Positions 36,551 through 48,772 of a DNA stretch of 64,000 bases are shown piece after piece. The notes under the pieces were generated by a model, which searched no databases, was not told the DNA's origin, and saw only the letters and a program-made list of their open reading frames with translations. The DNA lies in the NCBI GenBank assembly GCA_014898425.1, contig RCSZ01000004.1, forward strand, positions 310,001 to 374,000. The letters are read 5' to 3'. Source of the stretch: Botryotinia globosa (taxonomy: Eukaryota > Ascomycota > Leotiomycetes > Helotiales > Sclerotiniaceae). Made by a program: the position numbers and the translations under genes. Each line of letters opens with the position of its first letter. Within the stretch, counting starts at the first letter, position 1.

Positions 36551-37870
36551 AGCGAAGCTGTATCTATTAAACTAGACACATACTCCCCTTTCTTTCCTCC
36601 TTTCTCTCTCCAGCTAGCACATAACCCATCAACAATCATACAACTCGAACCCAATTCTCTAGAAATCTTCTATGTAAAAAAAAATACATCTTTCCTCCCA
36701 TCACATTATCCTCAGACTAATCTCTTCCTCCAGATTTAGCAAAATTACCTACCTACATCCAGTAAAGATCTATCAATCCATCTCCCCATCAAACCCCCAC
36801 GAAACAGAATCAAATTTCTCATATGCAGAAGACCCAAAAGACACGAAAGGGATTGGATCCAATACTTTGGATAGATTCATCTTTTTCGAGACGATTCTCC
36901 GCCGTAGAGGGGATTCTATTCTTTAGTGTATATGACTATTATTCTTTCTATTCTTATGACTGTATACTCACTTCTGATACTCACCCATCCTTTCCACCAA
37001 CTCCCAACTCCCAACTCCCAACCCAAATCCACGCCATACACCACCAAATAAATGGATACCACAAAACGCAGCCCCGAATATACGATACACTTTCCCCATA
37101 CACACAACTCAAGCCCAGCACACCACAAACCCCTCCAAAAACACGTTCCAGACGTAGATCATCCCCCTTTCCAATCTAAAGGCCCAAGAATTTCCATTTT
37201 CAATTCTCAATACCTCAGACCTGATTTCCAATTACTGCTTACTCCGCTCTGCTGCACTCCAATTTCATCCTCGTTTTTCATCGCAAGATTTTCTTCTATA
37301 AAACAATATATATACATATATACGTACATACATACATATATACACGAAAAAAGCAGTATATATCTATCCATCTTGATAGCCATACCTATACCCGCCCACA
37401 TCTATTTGCATTAATTCCGAGGGGGGGAAAGAGCGAATGGAATAATTAAGTAATTCATCCTTCAGAAATCTATTACATCACGGCAATCCTCCTCCCTCAC
37501 CTCGTATCATCACTAAGTAAATTCTCACCGTCATCTTCTTTCTTTCATTCTTTTACGTCTATTACTCAATTGCCCATCTCAAATCCTCAAATCCTCAAAT
37601 CCTCCATTTCCATTTCCATCCCTATCTCCAATCAAGACATTAGAGTTGAAACTCCCTCGCTCATTCTCCCTATACATACCCTTTCCTTCCCATCACCATC
37701 AGTATCACCATTCTTTCACACCTCCATCTCATCTCCTCCAACTCCTACAAACATAGTTACTAATCTCCCGATCTATCCCCAGCCAGCCAGTCTCTCATTC
37801 TCTACATCCTAATATTAAATTCCCCACCCCTCTACTCTTTTACTTTTGCGCACCTTGAGGAGTTATGGCT
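36551..37870 (+). other. Pyrimidine-rich stretch, possible long leader or non-coding transcript
   Basis: About 1.3 kb with strong C+T bias on the plus strand (runs of TCCC, CAACTCC and CATCTC type) and small tandem blocks at about 37005-37022 and 37308-37345. An ATG-started frame of 118 codons (36823-37179) exists but is low complexity and Pro/Thr-rich at its end, with no intron or family likeness. It looks like the leader or promoter of a gene that is no longer, or not recognisably, downstream. Confidence 0.35.
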
Positions 37871-38384
37871 TGAGAAGAATTTCAGGGGGGAGAGTAGTAG
37901 CTTGTCGTTGTGATTATATCAAATGTATAATAATGTATATTACTTTATAATGATATATATAAGATTACGTATGTAAGAGTTCTAGCCCCTGCTCATAGCA
38001 CACCGTGATGTTTTGTAACATAATCCCTACGAAATTCGGGTTTTTCTTTATAAACTAAAATATCATATAATTGCTCTAAACCTTTATATTAAATTATAAA
38101 TTTTTTACAATGACTAATTCAATATAATATTAATACTAAAGAATTTCTAATTTATTTTTAAATATTTTTATTGAAAAATTATATACGTTTTTAATTGAAA
38201 AAATTTGGAATTTTTAACTTGTAACGCTTTTCCCATATAAAATAAGCGAATTTTCTGAAAATTTTCATACTTTTCACTTCATTCCTCTGAAAATATAATA
38301 CGAAAAATATTTAAAAATAAATTATATATTTTTTAAATATTTCGAATAATTCTAAATCTTTTTGTAATTTAATTTTCAGGTTTT

Positions 38385-38417
38385 GTTAAGGTCACAAGAT
38401 TCTAAGATTCCATAAGA
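38385..38417 (+). repeat. Fragment resembling the start of the 59.2-kb gypsy-associated LTR
   Basis: GTTAAGGTCACAAGATTCTA here is similar to GTCAAGGTCACAAGGTTATA at 59177. It is directly abutted by the long-TIR element at 38418, so it may be a truncated LTR interrupted by that insertion. It is short, and the identity is imperfect. Confidence 0.35.
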
Positions 38418-38526
38418 TAAGTCGATCACTCTACTTTTAGGCCACCCCTCTTTCGGACCACTCTTTTACAACAAAAATTACTTTTTTAATCGATTAATAT
38501 TTCTATCAATATTGAATATAATTCAA

Positions 38527-39615
38527 CCAGGGGCCTGCGAGCCCCCGGACCCCTTGCTTTTTGAGAAAGTATTATATAATTATATTTATAATTATAAAAA
38601 TCTAAAAAAGAAATTTTATTGAAAGCTTGCAGGCGAAGTCGATTTACCTTTTTTTATTCAGATTTTTCATTTTTATTCAGATTTTTATTTAGATTTAGAT
38701 TTCAGATTTTTATTTTTATTCAGATTTTTATTTAGATTTAGATTTTTATTTATATTTTTATATATTTTTATTTTTATTTTTATTTTTATTTATATTTTTA
38801 TTTTTATTTATATTTTTATTTTTATTTATATTTTTATTTATATTTATATTTATATTTTTATTTTTATTTTTATTTTTTTTTTATTTTTAAATAAATATTT
38901 TTATTTTTTATTTTTATTCACATTTTAGTGGATCATTTCACTTTGAATCATTGATTATACTACTGAACTACAAAAGCTATAATATTAAAATAATTTTTAT
39001 TAATTTTAGACTCACTACATTCAATATAACCCTCTTCCAATTGATTATATAAGCTTCAACTATATTTATACTAATTAAACTTCAATCCTTTAGAAAACCT
39101 TTAATTTTGAAGCTAGCAATATAAAAAATATATCATTTGAAAGCCCTTAGTTTCTTATATATAATTACCACTTTTCTTTTTTTTATTCAATTTATATTAA
39201 TTTGAATAAACTAATTTAAATAATTTTATTAAAAAAGCCTAGAATTTTATACTACAAAATTTATACTATTTCAATTTGAATCCTTTATAAAAACCTTAGT
39301 TTTGAAGCTAGCAATATAAAAAATATATTATTTGAAAGCCCTTAATCTCTTATATATAGTTACCACTTTTTTTCTTTTTCATTCAATTTATATTAGCTTA
39401 AATAGACTGATTTAAATAATTTCATTGAAAAAGTCTAAAGAGTTGTGTTATGGCTACAATGCCAAGAAAGTCGAGCCAATCAGATTGCTTGAATTAAACC
39501 AATCAGATTACTTGAATTGGGTCTTACTAAGCAAGGTTCTCTTTTTTCGTGTCTATACATCTTCGGTCCTTGCGGGCGGCAAGATTATTAAGGAGATAAA
39601 CCTCCAATAAAGATT
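38527..39615 (-). mobile_element. Repeat X, copy 1 (about 1.1 kb), inserted in the long-TIR element
   Basis: Read on the minus strand it begins near AGGTTTATCTCCTTAATAA and ends in the GC-rich AGCAAGGGGTCCGGGGGCTC block. It contains two tandem ~155-bp units (39083-39240 and 39282-39440) and a long (TTTTTA)-type microsatellite (about 38650-38935). A RIP-mutated, interrupted second copy lies at about 47640-55094. This copy keeps GC-rich ends and is less mutated. No coding frame is seen. The element type is unknown. Confidence 0.65.
38650..38935 (+). repeat. ATTTTT/TTTATA low-complexity microsatellite
   Basis: Nearly 300 bp built of ATTTTT, TTTATTTATA and CAGATTTTTATT units inside repeat X. Confidence 0.85.
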
Positions 39616-40285
39616 GAAATCTATATAATTCAAACCATTCTAAATATATTTTGAAATTTTGAGAGTTTTAGGATTTTTCTGAATCGATTTCTAAAGCTTC
39701 GAAATATTGATTTTTATTTATATAAAAATCACATATAAATTTAAAATTTTATAAAATCTATAATAACTTTCAAGGAAAAATAACTAAAAATAAATTATAA
39801 ACTTTTATTATAAATTTAAAAAATTTCCATTTGAAAAATCTTGAAAAAGTAAATAACTTCTTATAAATAAATATTTAAAAAAATACCTTCAAAATTACAG
39901 GAATTATTTATATTACTTTTAACTCATTGTATATTATATCTTTATATTTATTTTTTATTTTTTATATAGATTGAAATTTGAATTTTTCAAAAAGATATAT
40001 AATTTTCTTTTAATAGTTGTTGTTAAAAAGTTATTAAAAATTATATAAAAGTTTGAAAATTATATATAATTCTTATACAAATTCAAAAATCGATATTTTA
40101 AAACTCTAAATCTCAATCCAGAAAAATTCTAAAATTCTAAAATTTTTAATATAAATTTAGAATAGCTTAAGTTATATAAATATAAATTTTTAGTAAATTA
40201 TATTCAATATTGATGGAGATATTGATAGGCTAAAAAAGTGATTTTTGGTGTAAAAGGGTGGCCCGAAAGTAGGGTGGTCGACTTA

Positions 40286-41130
40286 GTAGGTATTGAAACA
40301 AGAATTCAAAATCTTTACTACAGATTTGGAGTTCCATTTTGTGTTTATACTTATATAGATGGGTGGGTAGATAGATATTATAAATAAGGATACCTACCTA
40401 GGTATGGTAATTACATAGATCGGTGAGAACCTCGGGAATATTTGATATCGTCTAATTGTATCGTACCGGTATCGTCGATGCAGACCTCGGGATAGAAAAT
40501 TAACCTTAGCCCATACACCAGCCACAGAGTTGTTAGCGAATGGATGGGTGTGCTATTAGATTAGATTAGATCAGAGTAGAGTAGAGTAAGCTAGAGCAGA
40601 GAAGGGAAGAAAGGGATTGCGGGAAGGGATTGCGGGAAGGGTTACCGGTAAATTAAATAAATGAAATATATTTTATAAAGATCTATTATAAAGGTACTTT
40701 ATAAATGTATATGGGATAAGAAAGAAAGGAAGAAAGAAAGAAAGATAGAAAGATGATGAAAGTTTAAATACATGCATCTACCTACCTACCTATCTATTAT
40801 TATCACTGGTCAATCGGTGTGTGAGTGAAGTGAGGATAAAATGTTGCGGTGAAGCAGAAACATTTTTCGGAGGATAACAATTACAACAACTACTACTACT
40901 ACAAACTCACGTGGTGGATGTTTTTGACAGATGCATGTTCTAGAGTAGGTCTGCGTGGATTATCTAGGACCTAGATACGATACGATACGGTGCGCTGGGA
41001 CTTGTTGGCAATATACAAAGTAATACATACCTAGGTACACCTCGAGAGATAGATAGATAGAACACCTGTCAAATAATGGAAGCAATCTAGAACATTGATG
41101 GAATAAGCATCACGGAAGATTATTCATATT
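40286..41130. other. Intergenic with short tandem repeats
   Basis: Normal composition returns here. Short tandem tracts include TTAGA/TAGAG units near 40555-40600 and AAAG/AAAGATAG near 40720-40760. No gene. Confidence 0.5.
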
Positions 41131-41159
41131 ATGGCCGACGCTAAGGATGTGGTGATATG

Positions 41160-41395
41160 CTATACTATATATATCATATATGTTATTATATATCATATAT
41201 GTTATTATATATCATATATGTTATTATATATCATATATGTTATTATATATCATATATGTTATTATATATCATATATGTTATTATATATCATATATATTAT
41301 ATCATACATATCATATATATCATATATATTATATTATACATATCATATATATCATATATATTATATCATACATATCATATATACAGTACAATCAA
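41160..41395 (+). repeat. AT-rich minisatellite with 19-bp unit
   Basis: About seven near-identical copies of a 19-bp unit containing ATCATATATGTTATT (41163-41290) are followed by shorter ATCATATATATT-type units. Long apparent reading frames of Ile/Tyr repeats over it are artefacts of the repeat. It lies about 1.3 kb upstream of the trehalose-phosphatase ATG. Confidence 0.9.
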
Positions 41396-41577
41396 TCCAC
41401 ATTTATACATACAATATATCAAATCATCTTCATATCGCACCAATGTCAAACTAGCATGACTTGCTCCATACCCCTCCACCGCCCCTCCACGCCAAGTGCC
41501 CCACTCATATCGTTAGTAATGAACAAGTATAACTCGACTATAGTATACTTTGAGATACTATCATTACCTATTTATGT

Positions 41578-41730
41578 ATATATTATGTATATATTATGTA
41601 TATATTATGTATATATTATGTATAGTAGGTACCTATATACTCTCGGTATCAATCTAGGTAGGGAAATAGGTAAATAGGTAAATATCTAGCTAGATAAATA
41701 GATAAATAGGTAAATAGGTAAACTCTATTC
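41578..41730 (+). repeat. Clustered short tandem repeats
   Basis: Four copies of an 11-bp TATGTATATAT unit, then AAATAGGT octamers interspersed with CTAGCTAGAT. Confidence 0.85.
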
Positions 41731-42615
41731 TGCTCTAATCAGTAACAAGGTAATAGAGAGCTAGCTAATACTCCGTACTTTACTCCTTTTCCCTTTTTCC
41801 CTCTTTCATTCCATCCCATCCCATTCCCATTCCCATTCCCTTCCCCTTCCCCTTCCTCCTTCTTTTCTTTAAACTTTCGCTTCAAAACTCTCCTGTCTTT
41901 CCATCTCCCATCCCCCATCTCCCATCTCCCATCCCCATCTCCCATCTCCCATCTTCCATCTTCCCGTCTTCAAATCGCAAAATATCAACATCAATTGGAC
42001 GAGACAAAGAGAATCTATAATTATTTACATATCATTTACATCCATCACGTATATCATTCGTCACTACGTCTTCACTTTAATTACGTCACATAATTGGTAC
42101 GACCGCCAACCTGAGCTTTTGCTCCGGCAAATCTGCAACTTGGTGCATTGTTTTTCATCAGAAATCAGAAAAGTAGAAAATTTGAGGGATCGAATATTCC
42201 AAGGTGTGCCATCAATCCCAATTCCCTCCTTCCATTCATTCCAAGATATTCTATATTGCGCTCTTGCCTTGTTCCCAACCACTTCACCCACGTTCCTACC
42301 CGAAAGGATATCAACCAAGCAAATCCGGTCCAAAGTTCAAAAAGACAACCGTCGGATTGGGAGCGAGATACTTTGTTATCTGTTGTTATCCATTCTGCCA
42401 AAATTGAATTGAGAGATTTTTGAGAGCCATTCAAAGTCTCACAAACACAATACCACCCCTCCATTCACATATTTCTCCGCCTCAAAAAAGAATCCATCTG
42501 CCATTCAGCTCCTCTTTTACCCAAAGATTCACCCTGTTTTAAATCCATTGATGCCTGTTGCTTCTATAAATACCGTCAATACAATTCCTACCCAAACTCT
42601 TACTTATCATTCATC
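41731..42615 (+). promoter_or_regulatory. Pyrimidine-rich upstream region of the trehalose-phosphatase gene
   Basis: The region contains CCCATT and CCCATCTC tandem tracts (about 41808-41960) and C/T-rich sequence up to the ATG at 42616. The promoter role is inferred from position. I see no certain TATA box, and a CCCCT-type stress element was not distinguishable from the C-rich background. Confidence 0.4.
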
Positions 42616-45600
42616 ATGGCAGAGAATTCGAGAGATTCGCCAAGCTCAGCCTTCACCGAGTCATCAGCAGCAGCTACCCCTCCACCCCCTCCACCACAAA
42701 GACCAGCCGTTCTCAAGAAACAGATCACTCGACACCCAGCCTTAAGTCCATCGATTACGAACGTTCCAGTGACGCCGGGTGGTTACTTGGGGGCATACGA
42801 GACGATTTGCGCAGAAGATAAATCCATCGAGATCGACGAGCAAAACTATTTTATCCAAGGCTTCAACCAATCTTCCATCATGGCAAAATCTCCTTCCGAT
42901 GCCGAGACTGGCACATTATCAAATCAAGAAGTTCTTCGCAGAATGAGTCTCGCTCCTGGTCGCGAGAGACAAAATTCCTTGTCGGATCTTGATCCACGCG
43001 CGGCGCATCCTTCGTTAAATTTGACAGGAGGCATCATTTCTGCGACATTTTGCATACAGCAATCTTTGATGTACAGAAAAGGCTCAGATTGGGTGAGTGC
43101 AGAGACACGTTTTCGAGGTAACTCTGATACTAACGATCGCATAGACATGGTCGCAAAGACATGGTGGTTCCTCGCAATTCGACTCTTTCAGATATCTCGC
43201 ATCGGAAAAATCGCCATGGCATCATACACTAGTTGGCTGGACGGGAGAGATCAACCCGGTTGAGGACCTCACTCCTCCAGATACTCCTCCTCTTGGAGGT
43301 CATCCTATACAATCGCAACCTCCACAAAATAGAGTTCCTTTCAATAAGAACTCTGCGCCAATCCCGGTTGATGGCGTTACTATGCCTCCAACACCACCAG
43401 AAACTGATGGATTATTTGTTACAAGTGAAGATAGGCAACGACTGGAAAGACAGCTCGCAAATCAATCACATGGAAAGATTGTCCCAGTTTGGTTAAGTGA
43501 TGATGCAGATACTAGTGAAGACGGAAGTGTTTGTTTGAAAGATCAATCAAGATGGAGAAGATTCGCCGAGCATGAATTATATACTTTATTCCATTACAAA
43601 CAACACGAACCTACGAATGGCCGACAAGAACGACAATCCTGGGCGGATTATTATCGCATGAATCAAAAATTCGCAAATCGAATCCTGGAAATTTATAAAC
43701 CGGGCGACGTTGTTATGGTGCACGATTATCATCTCTTACTTCTTCCCAGCATGTTGAGACAACGAGTTCCACACATGAGCATTGTCTTCTATCTACATAT
43801 CCCATTCCCCAGTAGCGAGTTTCTTCGTTGTTTACCGAGAAGAAAGGAGATATTGGAGGGTGTTTTGAGCGCAAACTTGGTCGGATTACAATCATTCAGT
43901 TACACACGGCACTTTAATTCCTGCTGTACTCGTATTCTAGGATTTCCATCTACGAGCGCAGGTGTCGAAGCGTATGGTGCGAGATGTGATGTGGCGGCTT
44001 TCCCCATCGGAATTGATGCGCGAAATGTTGAAAAGCTCGCTTTTGATGATCCTGCTGTTGATGACAAGGTTGCTGCATTGAAGAAGTTGTATGCGGGCAA
44101 AAAAATCATTGTCGGTAGAGATCGTCTTGATAGTGTTAGAGGTGTTGCACAAAAGCTCATGGCCTTTGAACGCTTCTTGGAGAACTTCCCAGAATGGCGT
44201 GAGAAGGTCGTTTTGGTGCAAGTCACAAGTCCAACTAGTGTTGAAGAAGAAAGAGAGGATTCTGGAAATAAGATTGCAGCCAATGTTGCCGAACTTGTTG
44301 CGAGAATCAATGGTCTATACGGATCTTTGAGTTTTTCACCCGTCCAACATTATCCTCAATATCTGTCCCAAGAAGAGTATCTCGCTCTTCTTCGTGTTGC
44401 AGATGTTGGTTTGATCACGAGTGTACGTGATGGCATGAACACAACAAGTTTGGAGTACGTGGTTTGTCAAAAAGAGAGTCATGGTCCTTTGATTATCTCT
44501 GAATTCTCTGGATCGGCTGCCGTCTTGGATGCAGCCATCCACATTAATCCGTGGGATTTCAATACCGTTGCCGAAAATATTCGACTTGCTTTGGAACTGC
44601 CCCCTGCCAAAAAAGCAGAACTTCACGAAAAGTTGTCCGAGTACATTTTCAGTAATGATATCACAACCTGGACGAAGAGTCTCATTCGAACATTAATCAC
44701 CAAAATCAGTTCCAACAGTCATGCGTTTGCAACACCCCTCTTGGATAAGACTTCTTTGTTGGTCCGATACAAAGCTGCCAATAAGAGATTGTTCATGTTC
44801 GATTATGATGGTACTCTTACTCCGATTGTTAGAGATCCTGCTGCAGCTTTACCTTCTGATAAGCTATACCGAACCCTGAAAGCACTCGCATCCGATCCTA
44901 AGAATGCCATTTGGATCATTAGTGGTAGAGATCAAGAATTCTTAGGACAACATCTAGGACATATTCCAGAGTTGGGATTCAGTGCTGAACATGGTAGTTT
45001 TATGCGTCATCCAGGTAGTCAAGAATGGGAAAACCTTGCTGAACAATTCGATATGGGTTGGCAAAAGGAAGTTATGGAATGTTTCCAGAAATACACTGAG
45101 AAAACTCCAGGTTAGTAACATTTCTATTCAATCGATTTTTGGGGGGTTTATACCTAACAAACTTAGGCTCTTTCATTGAACGCAAACGTTGCGCTTTAAC
45201 ATGGCATTACCGACCTTCAAACCCAGAACTCGGTGAACAAATGTCACGCGAATGTCAAAAAGAACTCATGGCCACTGTTGGTAAGGCTTGGGACGTCGAA
45301 GTTATGACTGGTAAAGCCAATCTCGAAGTTCGTCCTACTTTCATCAACAAAGGATCGATCGCCAAACGCCTCGTTGATGCTTACGGTAAAGGAGTGGGAG
45401 AAGCTCCTGAGTTCACATTCTGTGCAGGTGATGATACGACAGATGAAGATATGTTTAGATCTTTAAACAACAGTGAATTGGATGTAAACCATGTTTTCAC
45501 CGTTACTGTGGGCGCATCAAGTAAACCAACATTGGCTAAATGGCATCTTTTGGAACCATCGGATGTTATCAGTAGTATTGCACTTCTTGGTGGAGGTGAT

Positions 45601-45723
45601 ACAAACGTAGCTGATTTGGGACCGGTTAGTGTCATTGAGGGGAAAACCCGAGAGGATATGATGGGAAAGTTGGAGGCATTGGATATGATTCCTGGAGCGC
45701 CTAGCACAGGTGAAGGAAGATAA
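42616..45723 (+). CDS. tps2: Trehalose-6-phosphate phosphatase (GT20 domain + HAD phosphatase), 999 aa
   Basis: Three exons (42616-43092, 43145-45110, 45167-45723) with standard introns (GTGAGT/GATACTAAC/CATAG and GTTAGT/CCTAAC/CTTAG) give exactly 1000 codons. The N-terminus is Ser/Pro-rich. A full glycosyltransferase-20 domain follows (about 120-680: VMVHDYHLLLLP, FYLHIPFPSSE, VGRDRLDSVRG, RDGMN), then the HAD phosphatase with DYDGTLTP (712-719), ISGRD and GDDTTDED (902-909). It removes phosphate from trehalose-6-phosphate, the last step of trehalose synthesis, in the cytosolic TPS complex. The intact HAD residues favour the catalytic Tps2 type over the regulatory Tps3/Tsl1 type. The GT20 domain in this family is usually structural rather than active. 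Confidence 0.95.
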
Positions 45724-47044
45724 GTTGTCATGTCAGGTGCAAGGGAAGGATTGTTGGGTTTGAATCTTTTTGAGGTATGAGCATAGCGTCGGATGGGATA
45801 GGTCTTGGAAGGAATTATGAATAGTTAGAAGGATTATGAAATGGATGTAGGTTGATTCGGGGTAGATTTGGCAAGTGGGGAACATGGACATAGGATAGGA
45901 TAGGACGTTGTGTTCAAATTCGATTTGATGCGCTGTCAATAGGGTGAAGGGATTTTTGAACATGCAAGTACCGAATAGAATAAATAGATGATTTAAGGTT
46001 ATGCTTGTGCGAATGTATAGGTTGATGCAATGATGAGGAATTTTAATCGTTAAAGTAAATCATAGATATTTGAATGATGGAAGGGTTTATATTTTAATTG
46101 TGTGTGTGTATAGTTGAATGGATATAAACTAAAGACTCTACTTGTAATTCAAACCTGGTTATAGTAACCGGGCACAGATAGTTGTCGGATGCTAAAATCA
46201 CACCAAAACTTATATAGATTATCTATATATTTTTTGATAATAATATAGATTTAATTAAATATATTTTATATTTTTCTATTTATTTTCAATTAAAATTTAA
46301 TAATAAAAATATGATTTATTTTTAGGATTTTTTTAGATTATAAAATCTATATAGAAAGTTGATATAAATTAAAGGTATTGAAATTTATTAATAAAATAAG
46401 CGAAAATTAAGAATTTTTTTTCGAATTCAATTTCAATCTTATAAATAATAATATTCTAAGATTTTAGAATTATAAAAATTAATAATTCTAAGTTTTTATT
46501 ATATAATAAAAACATGTTTCTAATTTTAATTAATTTTAACGATTTTAAATATTTCTTTTTGAGTTATATAAATAGAACCAAATGATTATTTTTGATGTGA
46601 TTTTAGTATTCGATAATTATTTATATTTTAGTATTGTATATCAAATCAGATATAAAATAAATGTTTAAGAATGAATTAATGTGGGAAGAGAGGTGTAGGG
46701 GTTGGATTGGATTGGATTGAATTAGATTGGATTAGATTGAATGAAGTGATTCTATATATAATGAGGTGAGATAAGGGGAAAGGGGAAAGAGGAAAGAGGA
46801 AAGAGAGAAGTGGGGATTGGAATTGAAATTGAGTATCAAGGCTCATTTGAATCATTTTACTAATTAATATCTTAAAAATAGAATTCTGTTTAATACCAAT
46901 AAAAAAATCTATCATTTGTATAATATATATATATATATATAAATCTGGAAAAGAAAATTTACATTATATAAAATTATCAAGAGTATAATGAATGATATTA
47001 TAATGAATATTATATTATTAGAATTTTCTTTTTTTAATATTATT
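45724..47044. other. 3' flank grading into AT-rich DNA
   Basis: The first 400 bp are the probable 3' untranslated region and terminator area of tps2. From about 46180 GC content falls sharply. Small repeats are present: GGATT units at 46700-46745, a purine-rich AAAGAGG tract at 46775-46815 and (AT)n at 46920-46940. No gene. Confidence 0.5.
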
Positions 47045-47640
47045 AATATTCTTTATAAAATTTTAAATTTTCTTTGGGAATCTTTTATAGGACATATGTT
47101 CATATGTTGATATAAAAGAATTTTAACATGTAATTTTTTTTTTTTTTTTATAAATCTGGTTTGTCTAATTTAGTTAGCGTTGTTGATTTGAATTTGAATT
47201 GTTATATATAGTATTATAATAAGTTTATATAGAATGAAAATATGAAATGATGAGATGAAATAATTTAGAATTAGATATAATTCTTCTATTATATATCATA
47301 ATGTTGTTTTTTATAAATGTTAATTAAATCACTTAATATTATTATAATATTAAGGGAACTAAATATAATAATAAAATAACAAAAATTCAATATTATAAGA
47401 AAAATTTCTTATATTCTTTATTTTCTTTATATAAGGAAGAATATCATTATAAAATAAAATAAAATAAAGAAATCTTTTTTAAAAAGAAATCCTTTATTAG
47501 TTTTTTATTTAAAATAATAATTTATTATTTTTAAAAAAGTGAAATATCATGTGAAAGCTAGTCCAAATGCGGAATGACACATGCAATATTTTTTTTTCTT
47601 TTTTTTAGTATAATATTGATTTGAAATTAATTAAAGGTTT
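47045..47640 (+). repeat. Repeat R, left copy (about 600 bp)
   Basis: A direct copy of 55095-55680, aligned over its full length with many C/T and G/A differences. Shared blocks include GTTGATTTGAATTTGAATTG and a near-identical GAAATATCATGTG..AGCTAGTC segment. The pair flanks repeat X, the solo LTR and the copia element. It could be the LTRs of an older retroelement or a tandem duplicate split by insertion. Confidence 0.7.
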
Positions 47641-47917
47641 ATTTTCTTAATATTTTTATTACTTATAAAATATTAATATTATATATATACAAAAAATGAG
47701 AAACTTTTATTTAATGAAATTCGATTTAAATAATCTGATTAATTTGATTTTTCTAGTATTATAGTTATAGTATAATTCCTTAGATTTTTTTAATGAAATT
47801 ATATAAATTAGTTTATTTCAATAAAAACAAATTAAATAAAAAGAAGACAAAAGTGATAATTATATAAAAGAAATTAAAAGTTTTCAAATGATATATTTTT
47901 TATATTATTAGTTTTAA

Positions 47918-48157
47918 TGTGAGCGAATCTTTGTGCTGGTCATGTGGTTCATTTCTATAGCTAGTATTTATAGCCCTTTTTCTTGTAGCTTAAAAAGAGC
48001 AGTCAATTCCCACCCACCAAACTTCTAGTATGTTTTGTGAAGCGCTATATAAAGCCTCCCCCTCCTTTCCTTTGTTTGAGGCGATACACTATGGTGACTT
48101 TCCTGTAGTACATACGAAGGATTACTCTATGATCCTATCATCTTCTACTATTTTACA
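47918..48157 (+). mobile_element. 240-bp solo LTR, copy 1
   Basis: It begins TGTGAGCGAATCTTTGT and ends TTTTACA, flanked by TTAA on both sides. A TATA-like CTATATAAAG sits at 48045-48054 before a C-rich stretch, as in an LTR promoter. It is moderately RIP-mutated relative to the copy at 61462-61701. No internal region is associated, so it is a solo LTR or a similar non-coding unit. Confidence 0.75.
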
Positions 48158-48537
48158 TTAAAACTAAGGGTTTTATAAAAAATTGAAATTAAAATAATAT
48201 AAATTTTATAGTATAAAATTCTAAGTTTTTTTAATGAAATTATTTAAATTAGTTTATTCAAGTTAATATGAATTGAATAAAAAAAAAGGAAAGTGATAAT
48301 TATATAGAAAAAATTAAGGATTTTAAAATGATATAATTTTTATAATATTAGTTTCAAAACTAAGAGTTTTTTAAAAGGTTGAAGTTTAATTAGTGTAGAT
48401 ATAGTTAGAGTTTATATACTTAATTAAAAAGGGTTTATATTGAATATAGTAAATCTAATATTAATAAAAATTATTTTTATATTATAGTTTTTGTGATTTA
48501 GTAATATAATTAATGATTTGAAGTAATATGATCTACT

Positions 48538-48772
48538 TGTATAAACAAGGGAATTCACATATAGGGAATTCACTTCAAGAGAATAACCTCAATACAAAGA
48601 CTACTATATTGAAAGGATTAAGCGAATGCAAAAGAGACTAGCTCTTTCAATAGTGCCTATATAAAGCCTATTATTTTCCTATTTAGCTAGCTTTTTAAAT
48701 AGAATATAATTAGATATATAGAATCTATATATTTGTGAATACTATATTTTCTGTATTCTTCTCAAACTAATA
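48538..48772 (+). repeat. 5' LTR of the copia element
   Basis: 235 bp, starting TGTATAAACAAGGGAATTC. It contains a TATA-like CTATATAAAGCC followed by a T/C-rich stretch, and aligns end to end with 54784-55018. Confidence 0.85.

Larger units (their letters stand above)
38418..40285. mobile_element. Long-TIR DNA element, copy 1 (1.87 kb, carries an insertion)
   Basis: The ends are inverted copies of about 90-110 bp beginning TAAGTCGACCACCCTACTTT (right end, inverted) and TAAGTCGATCACTCTACTTT (left). The outer TA pairs suit a TA target duplication. The right two-thirds (about 39620-40285) aligns along its length with the 802-bp copy at 56390-57191. The left part is interrupted at about 38527-39620 by an unrelated repeat (X). 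No transposase frame is seen, so it is non-autonomous. Confidence 0.75.

Noticed and set aside
36823..37179. 118-codon ATG frame in pyrimidine-rich DNA
   Set aside because: Low complexity, changing composition along its length, no family likeness; more likely chance in a C/T-rich leader.
41131..41677. Three overlapping long Ile/Tyr-rich reading frames
   Set aside because: They are translations of the 19-bp AT minisatellite in different frames; no protein-like composition.
43713..44626. Several reverse-strand frames of 60-136 codons
   Set aside because: Antisense shadows of the trehalose-phosphatase gene.
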